Shown here piece after piece: positions 17,234 through 26,164 of a stretch of DNA of 61,702 nucleotides; position 1 is the stretch's first letter; each line of letters opens with the position of its first letter. Made by a program: the position numbers and the translations under genes. The notes beneath the pieces are model-generated. The model did no database searches. It saw only the letters and a program-made list of their open reading frames with translations, and was not told where the DNA came from. The DNA is from Bacteroidales bacterium (GTDB taxonomy: Bacteria > Bacteroidota > Bacteroidia > Bacteroidales > Marinilabiliaceae): contig JAKSLG010000015.1 of NCBI GenBank assembly GCA_024401295.1, positions 1 through 61,702 on the forward strand, written 5' to 3'.

Positions 17234-17671
17234 TTATCTTTTCCCTGCGAAAAAACGAACAACAAGGTCACTACATTCTTGGGCAAGTATGCCTTGCGTC
17301 ACCTTTGTCTTAGGATGGAGCATCGATGGCTCGAATCGGGCATAGCCACGCTTTGGATCGGCTGTGCCATAGACAATGCGACCAATCTGCGACCAGGCCA
17401 AGGCACCGGCACACATGCAGCAAGGCTCGACAGTTACGTACAGCGTGCAATCATTGAGGTATTTAGCGGCAAGAGCACCGGCAGCAGAGGTGATTGCTAT
17501 GATTTCGGCATGGGCAGTCACGTCGGTCAGGCGCTCGGTTTGATTGTGTCCACGACCAATGATGCGGCCATTGCACACGACGACGGCACCAATCGGGACC
17601 TCATCGGCATCAAGTGCTTTGCGAGCCTCCTTGAGAGCTTCGCGCATGAACATCTCGTCGGCAGAATCCAT
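17234..17671 (-). CDS. tadA: tRNA-specific adenosine deaminase
   Basis: A 145-residue zinc deaminase of the CDA fold. The metal and catalytic residues are HAE (54-56) and PCCMC (83-87). It most likely converts the wobble adenosine of tRNA-Arg(ACG) to inosine; a guanine deaminase of the same fold is the alternative, but the length and the C-terminal FEPSMLHPKTKV..GIL stretch fit TadA better. Its ATG overlaps the stop of the upstream lipoprotein gene by one base (TGATG), so translation is coupled. Confidence 0.85.
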   Translation of the reverse strand: MDSADEMFMREALKEARKALDADEVPIGAVVVCNGRIIGRGHNQTERLTDVTAHAEIIAITSAAGALAAKYLNDCTLYVTVEPCCMCAGALAWSQIGRIVYGTADPKRGYARFEPSMLHPKTKVTQGILAQECSDLVVRFFAGKR

Positions 17672-19542
17672 CAGCGTTTCTTTTTGTCCTTTATACGGAA
17701 TTTGCGCGCAAATTTGTCCTGAGAGAAATCTGCCACATTGAAGTCTACTTTTATATCCCAGTTGGCTCGGACTGCGACTTTTTCCATATAGTAACTGACA
17801 TTTTCGGGCTCTATTTTGTCGTCATAGTTTCCAATGTCGAGCATCCCGTTCTGATTGGTATCTTCCACGATACGAATCATATAATTGCCTGGCTTGAGAT
17901 AGCGGAATGCGACACGTCCGTTGGCTGGGACACGATTCTGGCGCGAAACCTTCTCGCCTTTCATGTCGACGAGCTGCAAGAGCGCATTTTCCGGCGTGTT
18001 TGAAACGATGATGTACAACGTTCCATATTTGTCGAGCGTAGTGATCTTGATTTTTGATTCCTGCTTGTTGCATTGCAACCCGAACACATCTCGAACGGAT
18101 GCCGAATCTATTGTCAAGAGATATTCTTCGCCCGGTTGCCAATCGGCCTTGATTGTCTGACGGCGCAGATTGACCGTGTCGGCAGAATGCGTGAATGCCA
18201 TTGGCTCAAAAATGGTATCGACTTTATGTTTCAACTGAAAACCATTCCAATCGATATCGCCGAAAGGTGTTTCGCTTGTGATCTGGAGCACCGAGAAGAC
18301 GCCGATGGATGTTGAAACCTTGAGTTTCAGCGTAGGAACATCAGCTTTCTTCTGATTGTCTGCCCTATTTCTCCGGTTCTTTTTTTCTTCCTTCTTATCG
18401 ACAGGCTTGTCCATGAACCACATGTCGAGGGTGTCAATCTTGTCCACGAAATTCTTGTCCTGGTCGAGGACCGGATATTTGAGTGCAACGACTACAGAAT
18501 CGCCTTTGTAAATGAGCGAATCGGTAATCCAATATGTGACGGTATCGTTGTGGAGACTGTATTCGGCAACGCCATGCGATACGCTTGGATCCTGCTCCGG
18601 GAACGAGATTTCGGGCTTTGTCGTCATGCGATTGTTGAAGACAAAATTGAGGACATTACGCTTCGAGCGCTTGTCTGAAACGATATACTGATCGTAGCTT
18701 TCTTCCGTGTATGCAAAAAGAATGAGCGAATCGGGAGTGTAAACCAGCGTATCGCGAACGACATGTTCATAGACCCATTCTGCGGTATCGGCAGATAACG
18801 AGAGCGAATCAATCTTGACACTATCGTTGATCTGGCGTATTTCCCATCCAGGTGTAACTTCGCCTTCGTGCCAAGCAATCATTTCAGCCGGCTGATCATA
18901 GAGGAAATTACGATTCTGATCATCGAGCGCAAAGATGCGATATTTCTTATCGGCCGGAACATTCTTAATTGCGAATCGACCGGCATCATCAGTCTTTGCG
19001 ATACGCACCGGAGGAACGGTGTGAAAAGCTGAATCAGCAAGATTCTGCTGAAGCATGACGTATATTCCGCTGACAGGCGCGATCGTTCCAACAGCATACA
19101 CATTGCCCGAAATCATCATGGAGTCCTGACTCTCGCCTGTCGAAAATGTGAATGTGAAATTCTCATAGACATTGCCCTCGTTGAGGTCCATAAGACAATC
19201 GGCAAAATCGAGCGTATAAGTCGTTCCAGGGACCAGAAGAGTATCGCTGTCGAAACGAATGCGAAGAATATTTCCGTGGGCATCGAGCTTTGGCTGAACG
19301 GCCAATGGCGGCGAAATGATGAACTTCTTATCCTGATCTTTCAGCTGGATATTCTCATCGAAAGTAAGCGTTATGATGTTGCCAGAGAAACCCGTTGAAT
19401 TTGGCTCAGGCACCGAACGGACAAGGACAGGAGGCTTTTTATCACGCGGACCACCTGTTGGCGTTCCCGGATTGGCACAGCAGACCGCAACGAGGGCGAC
19501 AAATGCGATGCCGATGATACGAAATATATCTTTTATCTTCAT
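17671..19542 (-). CDS. SbsA-type Ig-like domain lipoprotein
   Basis: About 623 residues. A lipoprotein signal (MKIKDIFRIIGIAFVALVAVCCA) is followed by the segment PTGGPRDKKPPVLVRSVPEP and an Ig-like domain of the SbsA/Big_5 kind (NIITLTFDENIQL..., TYTLDFADCLMDLNEGN). Later parts include a carboxypeptidase-regulatory-like fold (DDAGRFAIKNVPADKKYRIFALDD), a lysine/arginine-rich linker near 395-410 and a C-terminal beta-sandwich ending in RFRIKDKKKR. Probably anchored in the outer membrane. This lipoprotein type is widespread in Bacteroidetes with unknown function. It begins 3 bases after the SAH-hydrolase-like gene, or 12 bases if the ATG at 19542 is used. Confidence 0.8.
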   Translation of the reverse strand: MKIKDIFRIIGIAFVALVAVCCANPGTPTGGPRDKKPPVLVRSVPEPNSTGFSGNIITLTFDENIQLKDQDKKFIISPPLAVQPKLDAHGNILRIRFDSDTLLVPGTTYTLDFADCLMDLNEGNVYENFTFTFSTGESQDSMMISGNVYAVGTIAPVSGIYVMLQQNLADSAFHTVPPVRIAKTDDAGRFAIKNVPADKKYRIFALDDQNRNFLYDQPAEMIAWHEGEVTPGWEIRQINDSVKIDSLSLSADTAEWVYEHVVRDTLVYTPDSLILFAYTEESYDQYIVSDKRSKRNVLNFVFNNRMTTKPEISFPEQDPSVSHGVAEYSLHNDTVTYWITDSLIYKGDSVVVALKYPVLDQDKNFVDKIDTLDMWFMDKPVDKKEEKKNRRNRADNQKKADVPTLKLKVSTSIGVFSVLQITSETPFGDIDWNGFQLKHKVDTIFEPMAFTHSADTVNLRRQTIKADWQPGEEYLLTIDSASVRDVFGLQCNKQESKIKITTLDKYGTLYIIVSNTPENALLQLVDMKGEKVSRQNRVPANGRVAFRYLKPGNYMIRIVEDTNQNGMLDIGNYDDKIEPENVSYYMEKVAVRANWDIKVDFNVADFSQDKFARKFRIKDKKKR

Positions 19543-19554
19543 CTGTTTCATAAA

Positions 19555-20217
19555 TCAATGTCCTTTGGACTCGGCCAGAGCCAGAATCTGAGAAACACAA
19601 GCAACGAGTGCATTTTCTGATTGAGACGGCATCTCGATAATCGTTGTCTCATTGCGCACGGCAGTCCAGAAACCACTCTTGTTGCGTGTCATGAAAAGCA
19701 TTTCATTAAGCTCGAAAATCTCATCATCGCCATTGTCTTCGTTCAAGACATCGGAATTCACCTCCGATTCAGCGCCTTGATTTATGGCCATGCGAGCCTT
19801 GCCATTGCCGTCGATGACAACGTCCGGCAGATCGTTTTCGCCAAAAGTCAAAGCCTGAAGCATTGCCCACCAGAGTTCACCAACGGACTGGCCTTTCCAC
19901 GCAAAAACGGATATCTTTGCTGCAGCCAAAGCTGCCGCAACAGCATTGTCGGTTGAATCGACAGCAGACGAACACCAACGGACTTTTGCCCCCAACGCAT
20001 CGAGCACTTCGACCAAAACAGCCGACGAAGCATCGACACCAAGCGAGCCGACGACCTTGACATTCGACAATGGCGACTGCCCTTCATATTTCTTCAGAAG
20101 ATCATTCAACTGAGGTAAATTCTGCATTGCCGCATCAATAGATTTGCGGCCTTCAGCAGCAAGCGACATATCGGCTATCTTGCGGTCGTACTGGTTATTG
20201 TCTACATATTCAATCAT
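19555..20217 (-). CDS. Truncated S-adenosylhomocysteine-hydrolase-like protein
   Basis: A 220-residue protein that lines up by eye with the first half of S-adenosylhomocysteine hydrolase: YDRKIADMSLAAEGRKSID (10-28), VVGSLGVDASSAVLVEVLDALGAKVRW (55-81, against the enzyme's GCLHMT..TAVLIETL..LGA), DSTDNAVAAALAAAKISVFAWKGQS (87-111), PDVVIDGNG (131-139, against DDGGD) and NETT (189-192, against EETTT). The catalytic His of HMT is replaced (GVD), DDGGD is reduced to IDGNG, and the frame ends before the Lys/Asp active-site segment and the whole NAD-binding domain. A normal enzyme has about 430-480 residues. It is an intact frame with its own promoter and two co-transcribed genes, so it looks maintained and not decaying. 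Loss of the hydrolase reaction is predicted; a binding or regulatory role is speculation. Confidence 0.7.
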   Translation of the reverse strand: MIEYVDNNQYDRKIADMSLAAEGRKSIDAAMQNLPQLNDLLKKYEGQSPLSNVKVVGSLGVDASSAVLVEVLDALGAKVRWCSSAVDSTDNAVAAALAAAKISVFAWKGQSVGELWWAMLQALTFGENDLPDVVIDGNGKARMAINQGAESEVNSDVLNEDNGDDEIFELNEMLFMTRNKSGFWTAVRNETTIIEMPSQSENALVACVSQILALAESKGH

Positions 20218-20240
20218 AACAATGCCTTTAAAAAGTCAAG

Positions 20241-20248
20241 CAAAGGTA
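20241..20248 (-). promoter_or_regulatory. -7 box for the SAH-hydrolase-like operon
   Basis: TACCTTTG on the minus strand, 23 bases before the ATG at 20217. Confidence 0.5.
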
Positions 20249-20291
20249 GTCAAGATTTTGCGAACATCGCTGATGTTTTGGCGATTATGGT

Positions 20292-20299
20292 TATTTTTG
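20292..20299 (+). promoter_or_regulatory. -7 box abutting the TatD-like start
   Basis: TATTTTTG is followed by TATC and the ATG at 20304, so a leaderless transcript is predicted. Confidence 0.45.
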
Positions 20300-20303
20300 T
20301 ATC

Positions 20304-20930
20304 ATGCCAGTCATAGATATACATACGCATAATATTGAGAATGAGGCAGATACGTTTGTTTACAACATCCGTTTCGGATGCACGCAACAAAACGTATTTG
20401 CGCCGCTTTATTCCGTAGGAATACATCCATGGGACGCTGACGTCGATATCAACGATGAATTTTATACGCTTGCAGAAAAAGCCGTTGCAATCGGAGAATG
20501 CGGGCTCGACAAAGCTTGCAAGACGCCGATGGAGAAGCAACAACAGATTTTTTCGCAACAGATTGAAATTGCGCAAGACATGAACAAACCCGTTATCATT
20601 CATTGCGTCAGATGCTGGGGACAGATTCTTGAAATGAGCCATCGATATGCCAATCATACGCCATGGCTCATCCACGGCTGCTACGCCTCGGCAGAATGGA
20701 TAAGACAAGCATCAAGACACAATTTTTTCTTTTCGTTAGGTCCGAAACAGATTGGTCTGCCTCGCTTTGCAGAGATTTTGCAGGCAATTCCGCCATCGAG
20801 ACTTTTGCTTGAGACCGACGATGACAAAAGCATGAATATCCGCGATGTGTATGCTGCGACAAATGCCAATGAAAGGCAAATTGAGGGAAACTACGAACAA
20901 TTTATCGGCCGCAGCTTAATTAGCAGATGA
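20304..20930 (+). CDS. Short TatD-family metal-dependent hydrolase
   Basis: A 208-residue TIM-barrel hydrolase, about 50 residues shorter than the TatD at 12393. Metal ligands are present: HTH (7-9), GECGLD, IIHCVR, IHGCYAS and LLETDDD. The shortening is in the outer helices and C-terminus. A DNase or related phosphodiesterase activity is inferred from the family. The promoter box ends 4 bases before the ATG. Its last 11 bases overlap the 3' end of the opposing phosphatase gene. Confidence 0.85.
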   Translation: MPVIDIHTHNIENEADTFVYNIRFGCTQQNVFAPLYSVGIHPWDADVDINDEFYTLAEKAVAIGECGLDKACKTPMEKQQQIFSQQIEIAQDMNKPVIIHCVRCWGQILEMSHRYANHTPWLIHGCYASAEWIRQASRHNFFFSLGPKQIGLPRFAEILQAIPPSRLLLETDDDKSMNIRDVYAATNANERQIEGNYEQFIGRSLISR

Positions 20931-21558
20931 AATGAAAATCGGAGATGTCATCAATGCCTTTGCGCACATGCACACTCTCGATTCCCAGCTTTCCGGCAGC
21001 TTCGACATTCATGAGCGAATCATCGAAGAAGACAGCCTCAGATGCTTGAATACCGTGATATTCAAGGACTTTCAGAAATATATCCGAATGCGGTTTATTC
21101 ATGTGCATCTCGTGGCTATACCATGTCTTGTCGAACAAATCGCTCAGCGAATCATAGCCTTCGGCGAGTGAATCGAAACACTCCTTGTGAGTGATGTTCG
21201 TATTGCTCAGAAGGACAACAGTATGCGTCTTTTTCAGACGTTCGATGACGCGCACACGCTGCGTTGGCAGATTGCCGATCATTGCATTCCAGGCATCGCG
21301 AATCTGACTGTCGGACAAGGAAGAAATGCCCGAAAGTCGTCGGATTTCGTTGAACATAGAGATATCCGACACCTCGCCACGCTCGAATTGCGTGAAGATG
21401 CCACCGACCGAATGACTTTCAGTCACATAACGTTCAACGCCGTCTACGCCAAGTGTTCTGAACGCTTCGACAGTTGCGTTCATATCGATGTCAACGATGA
21501 CATTTCCGAGGTCAAATATCAGTAAACGCTTGCTGCGGACGTCCAAATAATTTTCCAT
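20920..21558 (-). CDS. HAD-superfamily phosphatase, YihX-like
   Basis: A 212-residue haloacid-dehalogenase fold protein. Motif I is FDLGNVIVDID, the form found in the glucose-1-phosphate phosphatase YihX; motif II is LLSNTN, motif III the Lys in HMNKPHSDIF, and motif IV VFFDDS. All catalytic positions appear to be there. The sugar-phosphate substrate is inference. It converges on, and overlaps by 11 bases, the TatD-like gene. A possible -7 box (TATATTTG, minus strand 21643-21650) is 85 bases upstream. Confidence 0.85.
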   Translation of the reverse strand: MENYLDVRSKRLLIFDLGNVIVDIDMNATVEAFRTLGVDGVERYVTESHSVGGIFTQFERGEVSDISMFNEIRRLSGISSLSDSQIRDAWNAMIGNLPTQRVRVIERLKKTHTVVLLSNTNITHKECFDSLAEGYDSLSDLFDKTWYSHEMHMNKPHSDIFLKVLEYHGIQASEAVFFDDSLMNVEAAGKLGIESVHVRKGIDDISDFHFIC

Positions 21559-21668
21559 GTCGATTTTGTATATTCAAAAAAAATGTGCAAATTTGCAACG
21601 CTTTTGACAGATGAGGCGTGCCAAAGCCACCCTTCTGCAATGCAAATATACTTATTTAATCGTAAGTA

Positions 21669-21743
21669 GGGCCTATAGCTCAGTTGGTTAGTAGCACCTG
21701 ACTCATAATCAGGGGGTCGCTGGTTCAAGCCCAGCTGGGCCCA
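21669..21743 (+). tRNA. tRNA with CAT anticodon (elongator Met or Ile2)
   Basis: A 75-base cloverleaf: acceptor arms GGGCCTA and TGGGCCC, anticodon stem CTGAC/ATCAG... with loop carrying CAT, T-arm GCTGGTTCAAGCCCAGC, discriminator A. The D-arm reads GCTC...GTAGC where GAGC is usual, leaving a C/T mismatch at the inner stem pair or one extra base in the D-loop. CAT can be elongator methionine or the lysidine-modified isoleucine tRNA; I cannot decide by eye. It is not the initiator, since the acceptor starts with a proper G-C pair. Confidence 0.9.
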
Positions 21744-21748
21744 CATAA

Positions 21749-21780
21749 AGAATCGCTCCATGGCGGTTCTTTTTTTATTT
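21749..21780 (+). terminator. Intrinsic terminator after the CAT tRNA
   Basis: AGAATCGC pairs with GCGGTTCT (8 pairs, one G-T) around a 6-base loop and is followed by TTTTTTATTTT. Confidence 0.8.
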
Positions 21781-21824
21781 TGTATATGCTGAAAATAGCA
21801 TTTCATAAATTGACGTTTAAATTG

Positions 21825-21832
21825 TATCTTTG
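21825..21832 (+). promoter_or_regulatory. -7 box for porW-porX
   Basis: TATCTTTG, 18 bases before the lipoprotein ATG at 21851. Confidence 0.5.
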
Positions 21833-21850
21833 CATCTGTTAAACAGGAAA

Positions 21851-24595
21851 ATGCGCAAATTTCTAATCGTCATAATCGTTGCCGTTCTTGCAGCATGTTC
21901 GACGAAGCATAACACATGGTATAGTCGCCATTATCAGATGCTTACGTCGGAATTCAACGTGTTGTTCAACGGCAAGGAAGCATTCAAAAGCGGCATTGAG
22001 ACGACACGAATGCAGTATAAAAACGATTATAGCCACGTTCTTCCGATCTATGAGTTTTCCGATGCGCAGACCGCAAGTTCTGCAACGAGCGACATGGAGA
22101 CGGCCTTGAAAAAGGCGCATAAGCTCATTCAGCTACACTCAATCACGACAAAGCCCGAAGCGAAGAAAAACATGACCGACAAAGATCGTCGATTCATGGC
22201 ACAGGAAGAATTCAATCCGCTCGTAAACGATGCCTATCTGCTGATTGGCAAGGCCAATGTCGTCTGCCATGAGGAAGATGAGGCCATAGAAGTCCTCGAC
22301 TACGTTGCACGAAAGTTCCCGACAGACAAAACGGCATACGAAAGCAAAATCTGGAAATCGATTGCATTCATGCAACTCGGTCAGCCAATCAACGCACAGA
22401 CAGCACTCGAAAGCTACGACATGGACGGACTTGCGCCAGCAGAACTCTATGGGCAATTCATGGCTGCGCAGGCAAACATCTATATCGGACAGGAAAAATA
22501 TGCCGAAGCAATACATTGCGTCGATGAGGCTCAGAAAAATGCCGACTGCAAGCATAACAGACTGAGATACAGATATATTCTCGCTCAATTATACAAAATC
22601 ACAGGTCAGCGCGAAAAAGCTGCGCCGATTTTCCTCGCATTGTCGAAAAGCATGGGTGACTATGACATGGCTTTTGCCGCAAAGATGGATCTGGCAACCG
22701 TTGCACAAACGCCTGAAGAACTCGCACAAGCCGAAAATACGCTCAACAAAATGGCTCGCGACAAGAAAAACGAGGATCAACTCGATCAGATCTACTATGC
22801 GCTAGGTCAGATGGACGAAAACAAAGGCAATGTCAACCATGCGCTCATCAACTATCAGAAATCCATTGATGCCAGCATAACAAATACGAACCAGAAAGGA
22901 TTGTCATTCCTGGCAATGTCTGACATCTACAAAATCAGACCTCAATACATCGAAGCAAGCACATCTGCTGACAGCGCAGCATTCTTCCTGTCTGACAGAA
23001 ACGTGCGCAAGGCAGAGACAAAAGAGCTCTCGCTACGTCTTGCGCCTGTAGCCGAGCAACTGCGCATCGTCAGGGACGAAGATTCGCTCATGCGTCTGGC
23101 CAACATGAACTCGCGAGACAGAGACAGAGTCATACAGAAGATACTCGACGACATTGAAGAAAAACGCCGTGCAGAAGAAGAGGCAAGAGCTGCACTCGAA
23201 GAGGAAGGAATGAGCCAAAGCGACTTCTATAACATCACACGCGGACAGAACAGACCTCAACAGAACACTGGCGGACGAGGCACTTCGTGGTATTTCTATA
23301 ACACGACAATGGTCAATGCCGGAAGGTCAACATTCATCAATAAATGGGGACGAAGACCTAACGAAGACAACTGGCGCCGCGCCGACAAGAGTACTGCCGC
23401 ATTCAGTTCTTCGACAAGCGATTCTGAAGACAAATTTGACAATGCTGCATCCGATGCAGAACAGAGCAACGGCGAAGCAGATGAGTCTGCTACAGAAAAT
23501 GGCCAGAAGGAGGAGGTTGTCACTCGCGAGAGTCTGATGGCTAAGATTCCTCTCACGGACAGTCAGAAAGCCGAGGCAAACACACGCATAGACGATGCGC
23601 TGTTCAATAGCGGCATCTTGCTTTATGACAATCTGAAAGACTATCCGTCGGCAATTGCACAACTCGACCGATTGATCAGCAGACACAGCAATATTGATTG
23701 CGACAACTGCTACGATGCACTTGTCGTGCTCTACCTTGCACAGGTCAAAGACAAACGTGCATCGGAAGCACAGCAGACGCGCAACAGGATACTCAAGCAA
23801 TATCCTGATTCTCAGTTTGCAAAATATCTTTCAAACAGTAATTATTTCGATATACAGGCAGCAGAAAAAGCAGAAAAAGAGATGCATTATGAAAATGCAT
23901 ACTCGTCATATCTCAAAAATAATTATGGAGACGCAATTGCCGCATCATCGAAAGAACTGGCCGCCTCGCCAGAAAAGGAATACACACCTAAATATCTGCT
24001 TATCAGAGCATTATCATACGCAAAAACAGCACAGGCACAGGCTTTCCGCGCCGATTTGACAGAAATCACGCAGAACTATGCCGATGGCGAAGAGGCTGAA
24101 ATGGCGCAGAAACTGCTTGCAAAACTCGACGAAGGCAAAGAACCTGTCAGGGCAACGGCCTACGAGTCGCCATTGGCAAATGCCAACAACAGCAACGAAG
24201 AGACAGCCATGGCGAACAAGGCTTACGAATACAGACCAGATACGACACACACCATCATCTGTGTGATTGACAACGGATTGCAGACAGAAGCGCAATTCAC
24301 TATTGCCGACTACAACTTTACAAACTATCTGGTTGAAGACCTCGACATCCGCACCAGTGCATTGGCAGATAAACGACAAATTATTGCCGTCAGCGGATTT
24401 GGCAACAAGCAGGAGGCGATGAACTACTTCTATGCCATCCGTGACAAAGACTTCTGGAAAGAACTTACCAGCAGCAGCATACCCGAGATATATGTCGTAT
24501 CAGACAACAATGTTCGAATCCTGCAACTCTCAAAAAGTACTGCAGAATACGAAGCATTCTTCGAGGAGAACTACCTGCGCCGCATAGGCAATTAA
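21851..24595 (+). CDS. porW: TPR lipoprotein, PorW/SprE homologue
   Basis: About 914 residues. Lipoprotein signal MRKFLIVIIVAVLAACST with the cysteine near residue 16. The N-terminal two-thirds is helical and made of tetratricopeptide-like repeats (e.g. AYLLIGKANVVCHEEDEAIEVL, LYGQFMAAQANIYIGQEKYAEA). Then comes a low-complexity Glu/Arg/Gln linker, the segment WYFYNTT..NAGRSTFINKWGRR..EDNWRR that I recognise from SprE/PorW, and a second TPR region. In Flavobacterium and Porphyromonas this lipoprotein is needed for type IX secretion and gliding. The next gene, 24 bases on, is a PorX homologue. The frame is open from 21830 but the ATG at 21851 opens the signal peptide. Confidence 0.8.
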   Translation: MRKFLIVIIVAVLAACSTKHNTWYSRHYQMLTSEFNVLFNGKEAFKSGIETTRMQYKNDYSHVLPIYEFSDAQTASSATSDMETALKKAHKLIQLHSITTKPEAKKNMTDKDRRFMAQEEFNPLVNDAYLLIGKANVVCHEEDEAIEVLDYVARKFPTDKTAYESKIWKSIAFMQLGQPINAQTALESYDMDGLAPAELYGQFMAAQANIYIGQEKYAEAIHCVDEAQKNADCKHNRLRYRYILAQLYKITGQREKAAPIFLALSKSMGDYDMAFAAKMDLATVAQTPEELAQAENTLNKMARDKKNEDQLDQIYYALGQMDENKGNVNHALINYQKSIDASITNTNQKGLSFLAMSDIYKIRPQYIEASTSADSAAFFLSDRNVRKAETKELSLRLAPVAEQLRIVRDEDSLMRLANMNSRDRDRVIQKILDDIEEKRRAEEEARAALEEEGMSQSDFYNITRGQNRPQQNTGGRGTSWYFYNTTMVNAGRSTFINKWGRRPNEDNWRRADKSTAAFSSSTSDSEDKFDNAASDAEQSNGEADESATENGQKEEVVTRESLMAKIPLTDSQKAEANTRIDDALFNSGILLYDNLKDYPSAIAQLDRLISRHSNIDCDNCYDALVVLYLAQVKDKRASEAQQTRNRILKQYPDSQFAKYLSNSNYFDIQAAEKAEKEMHYENAYSSYLKNNYGDAIAASSKELAASPEKEYTPKYLLIRALSYAKTAQAQAFRADLTEITQNYADGEEAEMAQKLLAKLDEGKEPVRATAYESPLANANNSNEETAMANKAYEYRPDTTHTIICVIDNGLQTEAQFTIADYNFTNYLVEDLDIRTSALADKRQIIAVSGFGNKQEAMNYFYAIRDKDFWKELTSSSIPEIYVVSDNNVRILQLSKSTAEYEAFFEENYLRRIGN

Positions 24596-24619
24596 TCAGT
24601 CACAAAAATCTTCTTTACC

Positions 24620-26161
24620 ATGGCAAAAATTCTCTGGATCGACGACGAGATCGACCTTCTTCGTCCGCAATGCATAATCCTCGAAAACGAGGGCTATGAA
24701 GTGACAACTGCGCAAAGTGGCATTGACGGCATTGACATCGTACGTGAAAATTCATTCGATGCAATCCTTCTAGATGAAAACATGCCTGGTATGAACGGCC
24801 TTGAAACACTTGAGAAAATCAAGGAGATATCGCCAGACACGCCAGTTGTGATGGTCACGAAAAGCGAAGAAGAAAACATCATGGAGCAAGCCATCGGACG
24901 CAAAATTGCCAACTACCTCGTAAAGCCGGTAAGCAAAATGCAGCTCAAAGCCTGTCTTAAGCAGATCATCGGCAAACAAAGCCTTGTGAGCGAGACATCA
25001 CAAAGCAAATATCAACAAGAGTTCGGTTCACTCTCATTCGAAATCGGCCAATGCAACACATTTTCAGACTGGGCGAATGTCTATCAGAAACTTGTCCGAT
25101 GGGAGATTGAACTCGAAAAAGTCCGCACGATGGACGACATTCTGCTTTTGCAGAAAAAAGAAGCCAACGAAGGATTTGCAAAGTTCATTTCAAAGAACTA
25201 CCTGAAGTGGATGACCGACAGACAAGATGCACCGCTCATGTCGAATCGAATACTGCACGATCGAATACTGCCGATTATTGAAAGTGGCAAAAAAGTGGCT
25301 ATGATCGTCATCGACAATTGCCGACTCGATCAATGGGAAACGCTGCGTTCACTTCTTTCGCCAGACTTCAACATCTCAACAGAACTCTATTGCGCAATCC
25401 TTCCAACGGCCACGCAATACGCCAGGAATGCAATCTTTTCGGGACTCATGCCTAGCGAAATTGAAAAATACTATCCAGAATACTGGACACACTCCGAAGA
25501 TGAAGCATCGCAGAACCAATATGAGCGAGAACTGGTCAACACCTTTTTCGAGCGATATAAAAAGACACAGTATAAACGTGCATATTACAAGGTAAACACG
25601 TCGGAAAGCGGCGAAAACCTCATCAAAAAATGGCCAAACTATCGACAAAACGACCTGAATGCATTAGTATTCAATTTTGTCGATATGCTCTCTCATGCAC
25701 GTACCGACGTCAATGTCGTCAGCCAATTGTCTGAAACAGATGCCGCCTATCGATCAATAACACGTTCGTGGTTTGAACATAGTGCATTGTCAAAACTCAT
25801 CAGGATTTTGCACGACGAAAAAATCACCATTGTCATAACAACAGACCACGGAACAATAAAAGCGACAAATCCGCAGCGCATAATCGGCGACCGCGAAATC
25901 AATACGAACCTGCGATTCAAAACAGGCAAAAATATGACATACGACGAAAAAAAGGTTTTTGAAATCCGCAATCCTTCCGACGCTTTACTTCCGCAAGGCA
26001 AACTGACATCTTGCTATATTTTTGCAAAAGGACAGGACTTCTTCGTCTATCCGAACAACTATTCCGACTATGTCCGCCGATTTACGGACACGTTCCAACA
26101 TGGTGGCATTTCAATGGAAGAAATGATTATCCCACTGGCTATATTACAGCCAAAGGCTTGA
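24620..26161 (+). CDS. porX: Response regulator with PglZ (alkaline-phosphatase-fold) domain, PorX-like
   Basis: A 513-residue cytoplasmic protein. Residues 1-120 are a receiver domain with the phospho-acceptor Asp52 in LLDENMPG and the conserved Thr/Lys (MVTKS, LVKPV). The remainder is a PglZ domain with the nucleophile region LPTATQYARNAIFSG and metal-binding TTDHGT. In Porphyromonas PorX works with the kinase PorY and the sigma factor SigP to control type IX secretion genes, and its PglZ part is a phosphodiesterase. The protein is also kept in Bacteroidetes without type IX secretion, so presence alone does not prove the system. It follows porW by 24 bases and ends 3 bases before the opposing metA stop. 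Confidence 0.9.
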   Translation: MAKILWIDDEIDLLRPQCIILENEGYEVTTAQSGIDGIDIVRENSFDAILLDENMPGMNGLETLEKIKEISPDTPVVMVTKSEEENIMEQAIGRKIANYLVKPVSKMQLKACLKQIIGKQSLVSETSQSKYQQEFGSLSFEIGQCNTFSDWANVYQKLVRWEIELEKVRTMDDILLLQKKEANEGFAKFISKNYLKWMTDRQDAPLMSNRILHDRILPIIESGKKVAMIVIDNCRLDQWETLRSLLSPDFNISTELYCAILPTATQYARNAIFSGLMPSEIEKYYPEYWTHSEDEASQNQYERELVNTFFERYKKTQYKRAYYKVNTSESGENLIKKWPNYRQNDLNALVFNFVDMLSHARTDVNVVSQLSETDAAYRSITRSWFEHSALSKLIRILHDEKITIVITTDHGTIKATNPQRIIGDREINTNLRFKTGKNMTYDEKKVFEIRNPSDALLPQGKLTSCYIFAKGQDFFVYPNNYSDYVRRFTDTFQHGGISMEEMIIPLAILQPKA

Positions 26162-26164
26162 TAA

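Noticed and set aside
21519-21806. Minus-strand frame of 95 codons containing GLNQRPPDYESGATNQLSYRP
   Set aside because: This is the well-known false protein read through the antisense of a tRNA gene (here the CAT tRNA).
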